A stretch of DNA of 64,000 nt, taken from the NCBI RefSeq assembly GCF_030254645.1, contig NZ_CP116346.1, forward strand, positions 2,917,973-2,981,972, written 5' to 3'. Source of the stretch: Paucibacter sediminis. Its GTDB lineage: Bacteria > Pseudomonadota > Gammaproteobacteria > Burkholderiales > Burkholderiaceae_C. A program made the position numbers and the translations under genes. The notes beneath the pieces were generated by a model. The model saw nothing but the letters and a program-made list of their open reading frames with translations. It searched no databases and had not been told where the DNA came from. This document shows positions 16,917-25,322 of this stretch, piece by piece. How positions within the stretch are numbered: the stretch's first letter is position 1; every line of letters begins with the position of its first letter.

Positions 16917-19133
16917 ATGCTTTTTTCCAAGCAGCGTGTCGTCCTGCGCCTGCTGGCGCTCAGCGCCGCCTTGGTGGCGGCCGGCTGCGCCGAGCTCAAG
17001 GCCCTGGGCCCTTCGGGGCCGATGGCACCAGTGATGCCCGGCAGCCTGCCCATGCCCGCCTCGGCCGATAGCAATGCCATCCAGGCGGCTAGGCCCAGCG
17101 ACAAGCGCGAGCTGAGCATCACGCCGCTGCCCGCACCGCCCGATCGCAAACCTTCCAAGTACTCGGCCTCGCTGGCAGGCCGCGATGCGCAGATCAAGCT
17201 TGACGGCAGCGCCAGTGGCGAGGAGGTCGCCGCCATCAATCTGCAGCAAGTGCCCCTGCCCACCTTTGTGCAGGTGATCTATGCCGAGATCCTGAAGCGC
17301 AACGTCAACATCGACCCTGCAGTGCAGGGCCGCAAGGATCTGGTGACCTTCCGCACCGGGGCCAGCCAGTCGGCTGCCCAGCTCGACAACGCCGTCAAGC
17401 TGCTGCTGAAGAGCTATGGCATCGCCGCCATCGACGTGGGCGGCCTGGTGCGCATACTCCCCGACAACGCCCAGCTCGGCAATCTGCCCGAGATCCGTCG
17501 CGGCGAGGCCCTGCCCGACACGCCGCTGCCGCTGCGCCCGGTGTTCCAACTGGTCGAAATGAACGTTGTGCGCCAGACCGATGTGGCGAACTGGCTCAAG
17601 ACCCTGTTTGGCTCGCGCATCACGGTGCAGGAAGACATCGGCCGCAACGCCCTGCTGCTGAGTGGCACGCCGGACAATATGCAAGCCGCGCTGGAGGCCC
17701 TGCGCGTGCTGGACCAGCCCCTGATGGCTGGCCGCAAGAGCGTGGCGCTCTCGCCCGCCTACTGGTCGGCCGATGACCTGGCTAGGCGCCTCAATGAGGT
17801 GCTGACCACCCAGGGCTATGCGGTGGCACCGCTCGGCCAATTGGGCCAGCAAGGCACCGTGCGCTACCCGGTGGTGCTGTTGCCGGTGGCCGGCACGAAT
17901 GCGATCTATGTGTTCGCCGCCAACGACGAGGTGCTCAACCACGTTACCAGCTGGGCTCGCACGCTGGACCGGCCCAACGAGCGCGGCATCGGCCGCAACT
18001 ACTTCACCTATGCGGTCAAGCACAAGGACGCCAGCGTGCTGGCCAAGACGCTGGAGCAGTTGCTGACCGGCTCGCGCCTGCGCAGCAGTGCCACGGCCAC
18101 GCCGGCAGGATCGGGTGCGGGCAACGCCCAGGCCGCCGCCAGCAGCAGCGGCTCCAGCTCGGTGGTGGTGGACCAATCCACCAACACGCTGATCTTTCAG
18201 GTCGATGCCGATTCCTACTCGCAGATCGCGGCGCTGCTGCAGACCCTGGATCGCCCTGCCAAGGGCGCGCTGATCGAGGTCACCGTGGCCGAGCTGACGG
18301 TGGACGAGAAGAACCAGATGGGCGTGGAGTGGCTGTTCAGCCGCGATGTGGGCAATGGCCGCTACGTCAACGGCAGCACCATCGGTGGCACCGGCATCGG
18401 CAACAGCGGCTTCAACCTGAAGGTGCTGGACGCAGCGGGCCTCGTGCATGCGGCCTTGAATGCGCTGGCCTCCAACAACCAGGCGACGATTCTCTCCAGC
18501 CCGCGCGTGCTGGCGCGCAATGGCGAACAGGCAACCATCCAGGTGGGCCAGGAAGTGCCCATCATCACCAGCCAGCAGACCACCACCGGCACCGTGGCCC
18601 TGCCGGGCCAGACCGGTGTGCTGCAGACCGTGCAGTACCGCAACACCGGCGTGATCCTCAAGGTCAAACCGGTGATCCACTCGGGCGACCAGATCGACCT
18701 CGAGGTGCAGCAGGAGGTGAGCGCCGCGCAGTCCACCAACACCGGCGTGAACGTTTCGCCCACCTTCAGCACCCGCAAGCTCGAAACCAAGCTGACCCTG
18801 CGCAATGGCGCCACCGTGATGATGGGCGGGCTGATCTCCAACAATGCGGGCAAGGGCAATGCCGGCGTGCCCTATCTGAAGGACCTGCCCCTGCTGGGCC
18901 AGTTGTTCGGCAGCCAGAACACCACCAACTCCAAGACCGAGCTGGTGGTGCTGATCACGCCCTACATCCTCAATGACAGCCACGACGCCGAGACCATGAC
19001 CAACGCCTTCCGCAGCATGCTGGGGCCGTGGGCACAGCCTGCCGCCGGTGCCGCGTCCGCGGCGTCGGCACCGATGGCGACGCCGCCTGCGCTGCCCGCG
19101 CCCGCCGCCACGCGCACGCCTCCGGGCAATTGA
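16917..19133 (+). CDS. gspD: Type II secretion outer-membrane secretin GspD (lipoprotein type)
   Basis: 738 residues from ATG 16917; GTG 16896 is possible. The N-terminus LLALSAALVAAGC is a lipoprotein signal with the lipobox cysteine at about residue 23, as in XpsD, so targeting need not use a separate pilotin. N0-N3 domains follow (INLQQVPLPTFVQVIYAEIL, FQLVEMNVVRQTDVANWLK, FTYAVKHKDASVLAKTLEQLL). The secretin core has GQEVPIITSQQTTTG, VILKVKPVIHSGDQIDLEVQQEVS and the signature TKLTLRNGATVMMGGLI...VPYLKDLPLLGQLF. An Ala/Pro-rich tail ends it. Forms the multimeric outer-membrane channel. Confidence 0.96.
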   Translation: MLFSKQRVVLRLLALSAALVAAGCAELKALGPSGPMAPVMPGSLPMPASADSNAIQAARPSDKRELSITPLPAPPDRKPSKYSASLAGRDAQIKLDGSASGEEVAAINLQQVPLPTFVQVIYAEILKRNVNIDPAVQGRKDLVTFRTGASQSAAQLDNAVKLLLKSYGIAAIDVGGLVRILPDNAQLGNLPEIRRGEALPDTPLPLRPVFQLVEMNVVRQTDVANWLKTLFGSRITVQEDIGRNALLLSGTPDNMQAALEALRVLDQPLMAGRKSVALSPAYWSADDLARRLNEVLTTQGYAVAPLGQLGQQGTVRYPVVLLPVAGTNAIYVFAANDEVLNHVTSWARTLDRPNERGIGRNYFTYAVKHKDASVLAKTLEQLLTGSRLRSSATATPAGSGAGNAQAAASSSGSSSVVVDQSTNTLIFQVDADSYSQIAALLQTLDRPAKGALIEVTVAELTVDEKNQMGVEWLFSRDVGNGRYVNGSTIGGTGIGNSGFNLKVLDAAGLVHAALNALASNNQATILSSPRVLARNGEQATIQVGQEVPIITSQQTTTGTVALPGQTGVLQTVQYRNTGVILKVKPVIHSGDQIDLEVQQEVSAAQSTNTGVNVSPTFSTRKLETKLTLRNGATVMMGGLISNNAGKGNAGVPYLKDLPLLGQLFGSQNTTNSKTELVVLITPYILNDSHDAETMTNAFRSMLGPWAQPAAGAASAASAPMATPPALPAPAATRTPPGN

Positions 19134-19152
19134 TCCGAAAGCGTCTTCTGCC

Positions 19153-20826
19153 ATGCTGATCGGAGAACTGCTGCAGGCCCAGGGCCTGGTTAAGACCGCC
19201 GAGATCGAGAACGCCCTGCTGGTGCAGGCCAGCAAGGGGGGCAAGCTCGGCGAGGTGTTGGTGCGCCTGGGTGCGGTCTCGACCAGCAGCCTCTACGCCT
19301 GCCTGGCCGAGCAACTCGCCTGCCCCCTGCTGGCCCCGGCCGAGTTCGACGAGGCCGCCGCACGCGCCACCATGGAGCGCCTGCGCATGCCGGCCGGCTG
19401 GTGGCTGGACCGCCAGGTGCTGCTGGCCGAGACGGAGGCCGGTCTGCAGGTGGCCAGCACCGACCCGCTGGACATCGATGTGCGCGAGGCCCTGGCCGAG
19501 GAGCCGCTCGCCGCTGCCCACCATTGGCGCCTGCTGCTGCCCGCCGATGCCGAGGCGCTGGCCCAGCGCCTGCGCCAGCATGCCCAGGGTCAGAGCGGCA
19601 GCCTGGACGCGCGCACCCTGCGTGAGCTGGCCGAGGATGCCCCGGTGGTGGCCTTTGTCAACAACACGCTGGCGCAGGCCCTGGAGGCGCGTGCCTCGGA
19701 CATCCATGTGGAGCCGGGCGAACGCGAATGCACGCTGCGCTTTCGCATCGACGGTGTGCTGCACACCCGCTCGACGATGCCCATGGACCGCTATCCGGCC
19801 ATCGCCTCGCGTGTCAAGCTGATCGGCGGCCTGGACATCGCCGAGCGCCGCCTGCCGCAGGACGGCCGCATCGGCACGCGCGTGGCGGGGCGCGAGGTGG
19901 ATATCCGCATCTCCTCCATCCCGGCCGTGCATGGCGAATCGTTGGTGCTGCGCCTGCTGCCCAAGGAACGGGGCGACATCGGCATGCACCGCATCGGCAT
20001 GGAGCCGGACCATATGGCCCAGTTCCAGGACTGGCTGCAATGGCCCAACGGCCTGGTGCTGGTGACGGGCCCCACCGGCTCGGGCAAGAGCACCACGCTT
20101 TACAGCGCGCTCTCGCATATCAACGACGGCGTGCGCAAGCTCATCACGGTGGAAGATCCGGTGGAATTGCGCCTGCCCGGGGTGGTGCAGATTCAGACCC
20201 AGGCCGACATCGGCTACACCTTTGCGCGCGCGCTGCGCTCCATCCTGCGCCACGATCCGGACGTCATCATGGTGGGTGAGATCCGCGATCGCGAGACCGC
20301 CGAGATCGCCATCCAGGCGGCGCTCACCGGCCACCTGGTGCTCGCCACCCTGCATACCAACGATGCGTTGTCGGCGGTGAACCGCCTGGTCGACATGGGT
20401 ATCGAGCCCTATCTGGTGGCGGCCGCACTGCGCGCCGTGATGGCGCAGCGTCTGGTGCGGCGCCTGTGCCCCAGCTGCGCCCAGCCGCACAATGATCCGG
20501 AACCGCTGGCACAGCGCTGGGCACGCCTGGCGCCGCGCACGCCGGCCGCCGCCAATTTGCCGGCGCAGCCGCAGTGGCTGATGGCCAAGGGTTGCGCGGC
20601 CTGCTCGGGCACCGGCTTCCGAGGCCGCGTCGGCATCTATGAGCTGGTGACGGTGACGGCACCGCTGCAGCACGAGATCGCGCAGAACGCGCCGATCGAA
20701 CGCCTGCTGGAGCTGGCCAACCAGGATGGGCGCCGCTCGATGGTGGACGACGGCCTGATCAAGACCTCGCGCGGCCTCAGCACCCTCGACGAAGTGATGC
20801 GCGCGGCCAGCGCGCAGGACGAGTAG
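19153..20826 (+). CDS. gspE: Type II secretion ATPase GspE
   Basis: 557 residues. An N-terminal MshEN-type domain (MLIGELLQAQGLVKTAEIE) binds GspL. The ATPase core has Walker A GPTGSGKST (306-314), the Asp box VEDPVELRLPGVVQIQ, Walker B DPDVIMVGEIRD and the His box LTGHLVLATLHTND. The tetracysteine zinc element CPSC...CAAC, usual for GspE, follows at about residues 439-500. It powers pseudopilus assembly from the cytoplasmic face. Starts 19 nt after gspD. Confidence 0.97.
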   Translation: MLIGELLQAQGLVKTAEIENALLVQASKGGKLGEVLVRLGAVSTSSLYACLAEQLACPLLAPAEFDEAAARATMERLRMPAGWWLDRQVLLAETEAGLQVASTDPLDIDVREALAEEPLAAAHHWRLLLPADAEALAQRLRQHAQGQSGSLDARTLRELAEDAPVVAFVNNTLAQALEARASDIHVEPGERECTLRFRIDGVLHTRSTMPMDRYPAIASRVKLIGGLDIAERRLPQDGRIGTRVAGREVDIRISSIPAVHGESLVLRLLPKERGDIGMHRIGMEPDHMAQFQDWLQWPNGLVLVTGPTGSGKSTTLYSALSHINDGVRKLITVEDPVELRLPGVVQIQTQADIGYTFARALRSILRHDPDVIMVGEIRDRETAEIAIQAALTGHLVLATLHTNDALSAVNRLVDMGIEPYLVAAALRAVMAQRLVRRLCPSCAQPHNDPEPLAQRWARLAPRTPAAANLPAQPQWLMAKGCAACSGTGFRGRVGIYELVTVTAPLQHEIAQNAPIERLLELANQDGRRSMVDDGLIKTSRGLSTLDEVMRAASAQDE

Positions 20827-20836
20827 GCGGCGCCCC

Positions 20837-22048
20837 ATGCAGAGCTTCAAGTACCGCGCCCAGGACGCCTCGGGCCGCGAGGTCAGCGGGCAGCTGGAGG
20901 CGGGCAGCGAGGCCGATGCCGCACGCGAACTGCTGCGCCAGGGCCTGCGCCCCTTGCAGCTGCAATCCAGCGCGCCGCCCGCGGCGGCCGTTGTGGCGCT
21001 GGGCCGCCAGCGTGCCATCACGGTGGCGGATCGCGTGGTCAGCCTGCGCGAGCTGGGCACGCTGCTGAAGGCCGGCGTGGCGCTGGACGAGGCCCTGGAA
21101 TCGCTGGCCACCGGCCACGCCGCCAGCGGTGTGGGCGCCAGCATGGCGCGCGCCCTGGCCGATGTGCGTGCCGGGCAGAATCTGTTCGACGCGCTGACGG
21201 CCAGTGGGCTGGGCCTGCCGGAGCATTTGCTGACCCTGGTGAAGGTGGGCGAGGCGAGCGGCCAATTGGCCGCCGCACTGAGCGACGCGGCCGAACAGCT
21301 GGAGCTCTCGCGCCGTACCAGCGCCGAGGTGCGCAGCGCCCTGATCTATCCGACCGTGCTGGTCACCGCCGGCCTGGCCGCGGTGCTGATCATCTTCGTG
21401 GGCGTGATCCCGCGCTTTGCGCCACTGCTGAAGAGCGCGCGCGGCAACGTGCCCGAATTCTCGATGTGGGTGATCGAGACGGCCGTCTTCATGAAGGCCA
21501 ATCTGCTCTGGCTGGGCCTGGGTGCTGCGGCGCTGCTGATGGGGTTGGTGGTGGCGTTCTCGCGTGCAGCCGTGCGTCAGGGCCTGATGGATCGCCTGGC
21601 CATGGCCCCGCTGGTGGGGCCATGGCTGCGCGATGCCGAAGTGGGCCGCTGGGCCACGCTGATGGGCACCATGCTGCGCAACCGCGTGCCCTTGCTGGAG
21701 GCGCTGCGCCTGTCCATGGGTGCCACCGGCCTGCGCGATTTCCGCCTGCTGGTGTCTTCGGCGGCGCGCGAGCTGGAGCATGGCCGCAGCCTGTACGAGT
21801 GCCTGCGTCACTCGCCCTGGATACCTCCGGCCCGGCTGAATCTGATCAAGGTGGGCGAGCGCTCCGGCACGTTGGACGCCATGCTCAGCTCGCTGGGCAG
21901 CATGCAGACCGATACCGCGCGTGAGCGTCAGAAGCAGGCGATGGCGCTGATCGAGCCGGTGGCGATTCTCGTGATCGGTGCGGTGATCGGCGTGCTGATG
22001 GTTTCAGTGATGATGGCCATCACCAGCATGAACAGCGGCGCCGTGTAA
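20837..22048 (+). CDS. gspF: Type II secretion platform protein GspF
   Basis: 403 residues. Begins MQSFKYRAQDASGREVSGQLEA as in GspF/PilC proteins, then two cytoplasmic T2SSF domains (LRELGTLLKAGVALDEALE and GRWATLMGTMLRNRVPLLEALRLS, each with L-x-x-G/R-hydrophobic-L). Three membrane helices lie at about 174-195, 222-243 and 375-396. It forms the rotating inner-membrane platform on which the pseudopilus grows. Last gene of the operon; its final 45 nt overlap the end of the convergent sulfatase-like gene. Confidence 0.96.
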   Translation: MQSFKYRAQDASGREVSGQLEAGSEADAARELLRQGLRPLQLQSSAPPAAAVVALGRQRAITVADRVVSLRELGTLLKAGVALDEALESLATGHAASGVGASMARALADVRAGQNLFDALTASGLGLPEHLLTLVKVGEASGQLAAALSDAAEQLELSRRTSAEVRSALIYPTVLVTAGLAAVLIIFVGVIPRFAPLLKSARGNVPEFSMWVIETAVFMKANLLWLGLGAAALLMGLVVAFSRAAVRQGLMDRLAMAPLVGPWLRDAEVGRWATLMGTMLRNRVPLLEALRLSMGATGLRDFRLLVSSAARELEHGRSLYECLRHSPWIPPARLNLIKVGERSGTLDAMLSSLGSMQTDTARERQKQAMALIEPVAILVIGAVIGVLMVSVMMAITSMNSGAV

Positions 22049-23575
22049 GTCGTCAAAGGGCTGGGTCTCGCTCGGACCCAGGCGTGCCGCACGCGCCTGC
22101 ATGAAGGCGGCGATCTCGGCCGGCGAGTTCAAGCGACGCTGCGCCAGGGCCGGCACCAGCTCGCGCAGCGAGGTGGTGCTGACCGGGCCCTCGAACTGCA
22201 AGCCCTTGCCCGCGGCTTGGCTGAACCAGACCATGAAGGGCACATGCTGGTCCTTTTCACTTTTGCCGGCGCTGCCGCTGCCCGGGCCGCGCTGGCGTTC
22301 GTAGATGCCGGCCCAGAGCTCCTTCTCGCGCAGCCAATGGTCCGAGGTCAGCACCATGGCCACGTCGCCCTGGGCGGCCTGCAGCGCGTCGCGCAGCTCG
22401 CTGACCACGGTCTGCAGCAGATCCAGATTGGCCTGGTAGTCGAGCGCCAGGCTTTGCGCGCGGCCGCCCGCCAGCGCGATGGGCGGATGCGGCACGTTCA
22501 GATGCAGCCACACGACCTGGTTGTCCGGGTCGGCGAGGGTCTGGCGAGCCTGCGCGCGCAGCGCCGCCAGCGTCGCGCTCCACTGGCGCAGAAAGTCGGA
22601 ATAGGGGTAGTCGAATTCCTGGCCGCGCTTGACGCTGCGCGTCAGGGCCGCCCACCAGCCGGGGAAGAACTGCACCGGCTCGGCATGGCAGCGCCGCGCG
22701 CCGCGCGCGATGGCGCAGTAGTCGTGATAGAAACCCACCACGCCATAGCCGATGCCGGCCTCGTCCAGGTCGTTGAACAGGCCGGCATGCGCCCGATCAA
22801 AGCGAGCGCCGCTGCGGTTTTCCAGATAGCCCGCGCCGCCGCTGTCCAGTGCGCCGAAGCGCCGGCCCTGCAGCATGCCGGGAATGGATACCAGGGTGTT
22901 GGGACCCGCCGGCATGGCCCGCGTGGCCACAAAGCCCTGTGCCTGCATCTCGCGTAGCGGGCTGCGATCGAACAGGCCCGCGCGTTGTGAAATCTCCAGA
23001 TCCCATTCGTCCAGCACCAGTACCAGGGTGCGGCGCAGGGTGGGCTGCAGAGTGGCGGGGGCAGGTCTTGCCTCGACAGATTTCATCAGGCTCAGCAGGT
23101 AGCCGGGCATGCCGGGTTGCAGCGCAAACATCGAGAGCATCGCCACGGCGGCGGCCGATGCCAGGCGCCATTGCGCTTCCAGTTGCAGGCGCCAGACCGC
23201 CAGCGCGGCGCCCAGCACGCAGGCCGTCAGCAGGGCCAGCTTGAGCATGCCGCTGAGCGCCAGGCCGGCGGCGAGCGAGCGGCGAAAGATCTGGAACAGC
23301 GCCACGAAGAGCAGGGCCAGCAGGAGGCCTCGGGCCGCGCCGGCCAGCCAGCGCGGACGCCGCGGCTGGTCCAGCACTGCGCCCAGCAGGGCCAAGCCGG
23401 CCAGCAGCGCAGCCAGGGCCCAGGCCTCATCGAGGTAGACGCGCGGCGCGAAGGCGAGATAGAGCGAGGAGGTGCTTTGCAGAATGCTCTCGGAGAGCGC
23501 GATGGCCGCCAGCGCGGCCAAGCCCAGCAAGGCATAGCGAAGGCCTTGGCGCAGCGGCGAGGCCTCGCTCATCAT
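22004..23575 (-). CDS. Membrane sulfatase/LTA-synthase-fold hydrolase or transferase
   Basis: 523 residues (ATG 23575, or the adjacent ATG at 23572). Four or five N-terminal membrane helices (about residues 12-150) precede a periplasmic alkaline-phosphatase-superfamily domain. Likely metal ligands and nucleophile are LVLVLDEWD (D189, D192), SIPGML with Ser230, HLNVPHPP (H358, H363) and TSDHW (D412, H413). Such proteins hydrolyse or transfer sulfate, phosphoethanolamine or glycerophosphate on lipids and surface glycans; which one cannot be read here. Last of a three-gene minus-strand operon, coupled by an ATGATGA overlap to the upstream methyltransferase. The His-rich C-terminus lies in the overlap with gspF. 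Confidence 0.82.
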   Translation of the reverse strand: MMSEASPLRQGLRYALLGLAALAAIALSESILQSTSSLYLAFAPRVYLDEAWALAALLAGLALLGAVLDQPRRPRWLAGAARGLLLALLFVALFQIFRRSLAAGLALSGMLKLALLTACVLGAALAVWRLQLEAQWRLASAAAVAMLSMFALQPGMPGYLLSLMKSVEARPAPATLQPTLRRTLVLVLDEWDLEISQRAGLFDRSPLREMQAQGFVATRAMPAGPNTLVSIPGMLQGRRFGALDSGGAGYLENRSGARFDRAHAGLFNDLDEAGIGYGVVGFYHDYCAIARGARRCHAEPVQFFPGWWAALTRSVKRGQEFDYPYSDFLRQWSATLAALRAQARQTLADPDNQVVWLHLNVPHPPIALAGGRAQSLALDYQANLDLLQTVVSELRDALQAAQGDVAMVLTSDHWLREKELWAGIYERQRGPGSGSAGKSEKDQHVPFMVWFSQAAGKGLQFEGPVSTTSLRELVPALAQRRLNSPAEIAAFMQARAARLGPSETQPFDDLHGAAVHAGDGHHH

Positions 23576-24945
23576 CGGCGTGTCAGCAGCAGCAACTCGC
23601 GTTGCTCGGAGATGCGGATGCTTTGCGTCACGCTGAACCAGGGCGCTGCCGCGGCCACAAAGGCCTCGCGGCTCCAGCCCTCGTACAGCGCCAGATTCGC
23701 CGCGGCGATCTCGATGAAGCGCGGGTCATCGCGCGGCACGAATTCGATCAGCAACTGGCCCCGGCAGTAGCCCGCCATGGTCTCGAAGATCTGCACCAGC
23801 GGCAGTCGCTCGGTGACGGCCAGGTGATGCACCACCGCCAGCATCAGCACCAGATCGAACTGCTGGTGCAGGCGGACCGGCAGGTCCAGGGTCTCGGCCA
23901 GGCGCCAGCCGGTGGCTGGTGTGGGGCGCGCCATATTCGCGTGCAGGCACTGGATGGGCAGGCGCTCGGCGCGGGCCTGGCGGTGCAGGTCTTCCAGCGC
24001 GTTGAGGTCGTCGTCCAGGGCCAGCACCTGCGCCCCTTGGGCCACGGCCAGGCGCGAGAACTCGCCGCTGTTGGCGCCTACGTCCAGCACCTGTGCGTAG
24101 GGGCGCGCGGCCAGGATCTGCGCCACCGCGGCACGCTTGGCCTGCAACTCGGCGTCGCCATAGTGGTCGCGATTGACGGTGTATTCGCTCCAGGTGCTGG
24201 TGCCGCGGCAGGCGGCGGCGAGGCGCTCGACGAAGCCACGCAGGTTCTTCAGCAGCCAGGGAGTGCTGTCGGCGGCGGGCCTGCCGCTGCGGGCGGGGCC
24301 TGGCTTGTGCTCGGTGTGCGCAATGCGGCGGCGCTCCAGGCGCGCCGGCAGGCGCACGTGCAGCAGCATGGCCAGATTCCACTGTGCATGCCAGGGCACA
24401 TAGCTGGCCACCTCAGCGGCCTTCAGGCCGTCGCGATGGGCCAGGAAGATGTCGCGCGGGCTGCGGCCCAGCTCGGCCACCGCCAGCAGCGGCAGCACGA
24501 AATGGCGCACGAACTGGCCGTAGGCCTCCCAGCCGGGGGCGTCGTCGTCGCAGCGCTGGCGCAGCGAGAGCAGGTCGCAAAAGCGCGGCTGCGGTCCATC
24601 GAACAGCACGTTGTTGGCGGCGGCGTCCTTGAGGGTCCAACCCTGCGCCCAGGCGCGCGCCTGGATGTCCAGGGTCAGCAGGGCGGCATCGGCCAGCATG
24701 CCCGGTGTCCACTCGAAGGGGTAGCTGGGCCAGCGCACGCGCGCATGTTCCAGCAGCAGACCGCCGCCTTCCAGGGCAGGGTGCTCGGTGGCAGGGATCA
24801 GCAGGCCGTCACGGCACAGCGAGGCGTAGAGCTCGCTGGCCAGCAGGCTGTGCGTTGCCTCGGCAGCCTCGGGGCGTACATGGCGCCATATCCTCGCCCC
24901 GTCGTCCTCCACATGGCCGGACGGGTCGCGAAAGCTCAGGCTCAT
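23572..24945 (-). CDS. Kinase-like plus SAM-methyltransferase fusion (NoeA-like)
   Basis: 457 residues with two parts. Residues about 1-200 resemble a small-molecule or lipid kinase fold: TLKDAAANNVLFDG gives a catalytic-loop-like D107 and N111/N112, and RFCDLLSL gives D124 in the metal position. Residues about 255-457 form a class I methyltransferase with motif I VLDVGANSGEF (286-296) and an acidic residue in VLALDDDLN. This arrangement resembles NoeA-type proteins annotated near nodulation and surface-glycan genes. The substrate is unknown; a membrane or periplasm-facing glycolipid is plausible given its partners. ATGA overlaps join it to both neighbours. Confidence 0.8.
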   Translation of the reverse strand: MSLSFRDPSGHVEDDGARIWRHVRPEAAEATHSLLASELYASLCRDGLLIPATEHPALEGGGLLLEHARVRWPSYPFEWTPGMLADAALLTLDIQARAWAQGWTLKDAAANNVLFDGPQPRFCDLLSLRQRCDDDAPGWEAYGQFVRHFVLPLLAVAELGRSPRDIFLAHRDGLKAAEVASYVPWHAQWNLAMLLHVRLPARLERRRIAHTEHKPGPARSGRPAADSTPWLLKNLRGFVERLAAACRGTSTWSEYTVNRDHYGDAELQAKRAAVAQILAARPYAQVLDVGANSGEFSRLAVAQGAQVLALDDDLNALEDLHRQARAERLPIQCLHANMARPTPATGWRLAETLDLPVRLHQQFDLVLMLAVVHHLAVTERLPLVQIFETMAGYCRGQLLIEFVPRDDPRFIEIAAANLALYEGWSREAFVAAAAPWFSVTQSIRISEQRELLLLTRR

Positions 24946-25148
24946 CAGGAACGGTCCCGGCCGAAGCGCCGCTTGATGGCGCGCCAGATTTCCTTGGGGT
25001 TGCGCAGGTAGTAGAGCGCGCCCACCGCCGCGGCGATCAGGCCCTGGATGATCAGGTGCGCCGAGCCGCCGTCGATGTACGCATGGGCGAAGCCGGTGGT
25101 CGCCATCAGCATCAGCAGGACCAGCAGGGCGTAACGGAAAAAGGGCAT
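24945..25148 (-). CDS. Small membrane protein of unknown function
   Basis: 67 residues starting MPFFRYALLVLLMLMATTGFAHA, a signal peptide or first membrane helix, then AHLIIQGLIAAAVGALYYL as a second helix and a very basic tail (RAIKRRFGRDRS). The frame is open upstream to 25568 but that extension has no family character and runs into the divergent flippase gene. The stop overlaps the start of the methyltransferase, so it is the first gene of the operon. It may anchor or guide its partners at the inner membrane; no family recognised. Confidence 0.72.
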   Translation of the reverse strand: MPFFRYALLVLLMLMATTGFAHAYIDGGSAHLIIQGLIAAAVGALYYLRNPKEIWRAIKRRFGRDRS

Positions 25149-25260
25149 GGGGCGCAACTCGAAGGCGGAACGGGTGACCGGACCGGCTTGGCAGGCAAGG
25201 CGATCCAGGGGCCGCATATTACCAGCCGGGCCTGCACCGACCCGGGGCAGGGCGGCCTCG

Positions 25261-25266
25261 TACAAT
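25261..25266 (+). promoter_or_regulatory. Possible -10 element upstream of the second flippase
   Basis: TACAAT followed by CCGCGG lies 57 nt before the GTG at 25323, in the gap between divergent operons. No clear -35 is seen at the normal distance. Confidence 0.3.
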
Positions 25267-25322
25267 CCGCGGCCTTTGCGCATCCAACCTCTTACTCCCC
25301 GCTGCACCGGCCCTGGCTGCCG

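Noticed and set aside
16821-21144. Two long minus-strand frames opposite gspD, gspE and gspF
   Set aside because: No motifs and no ribosome site; complementary to well-supported secretion genes.
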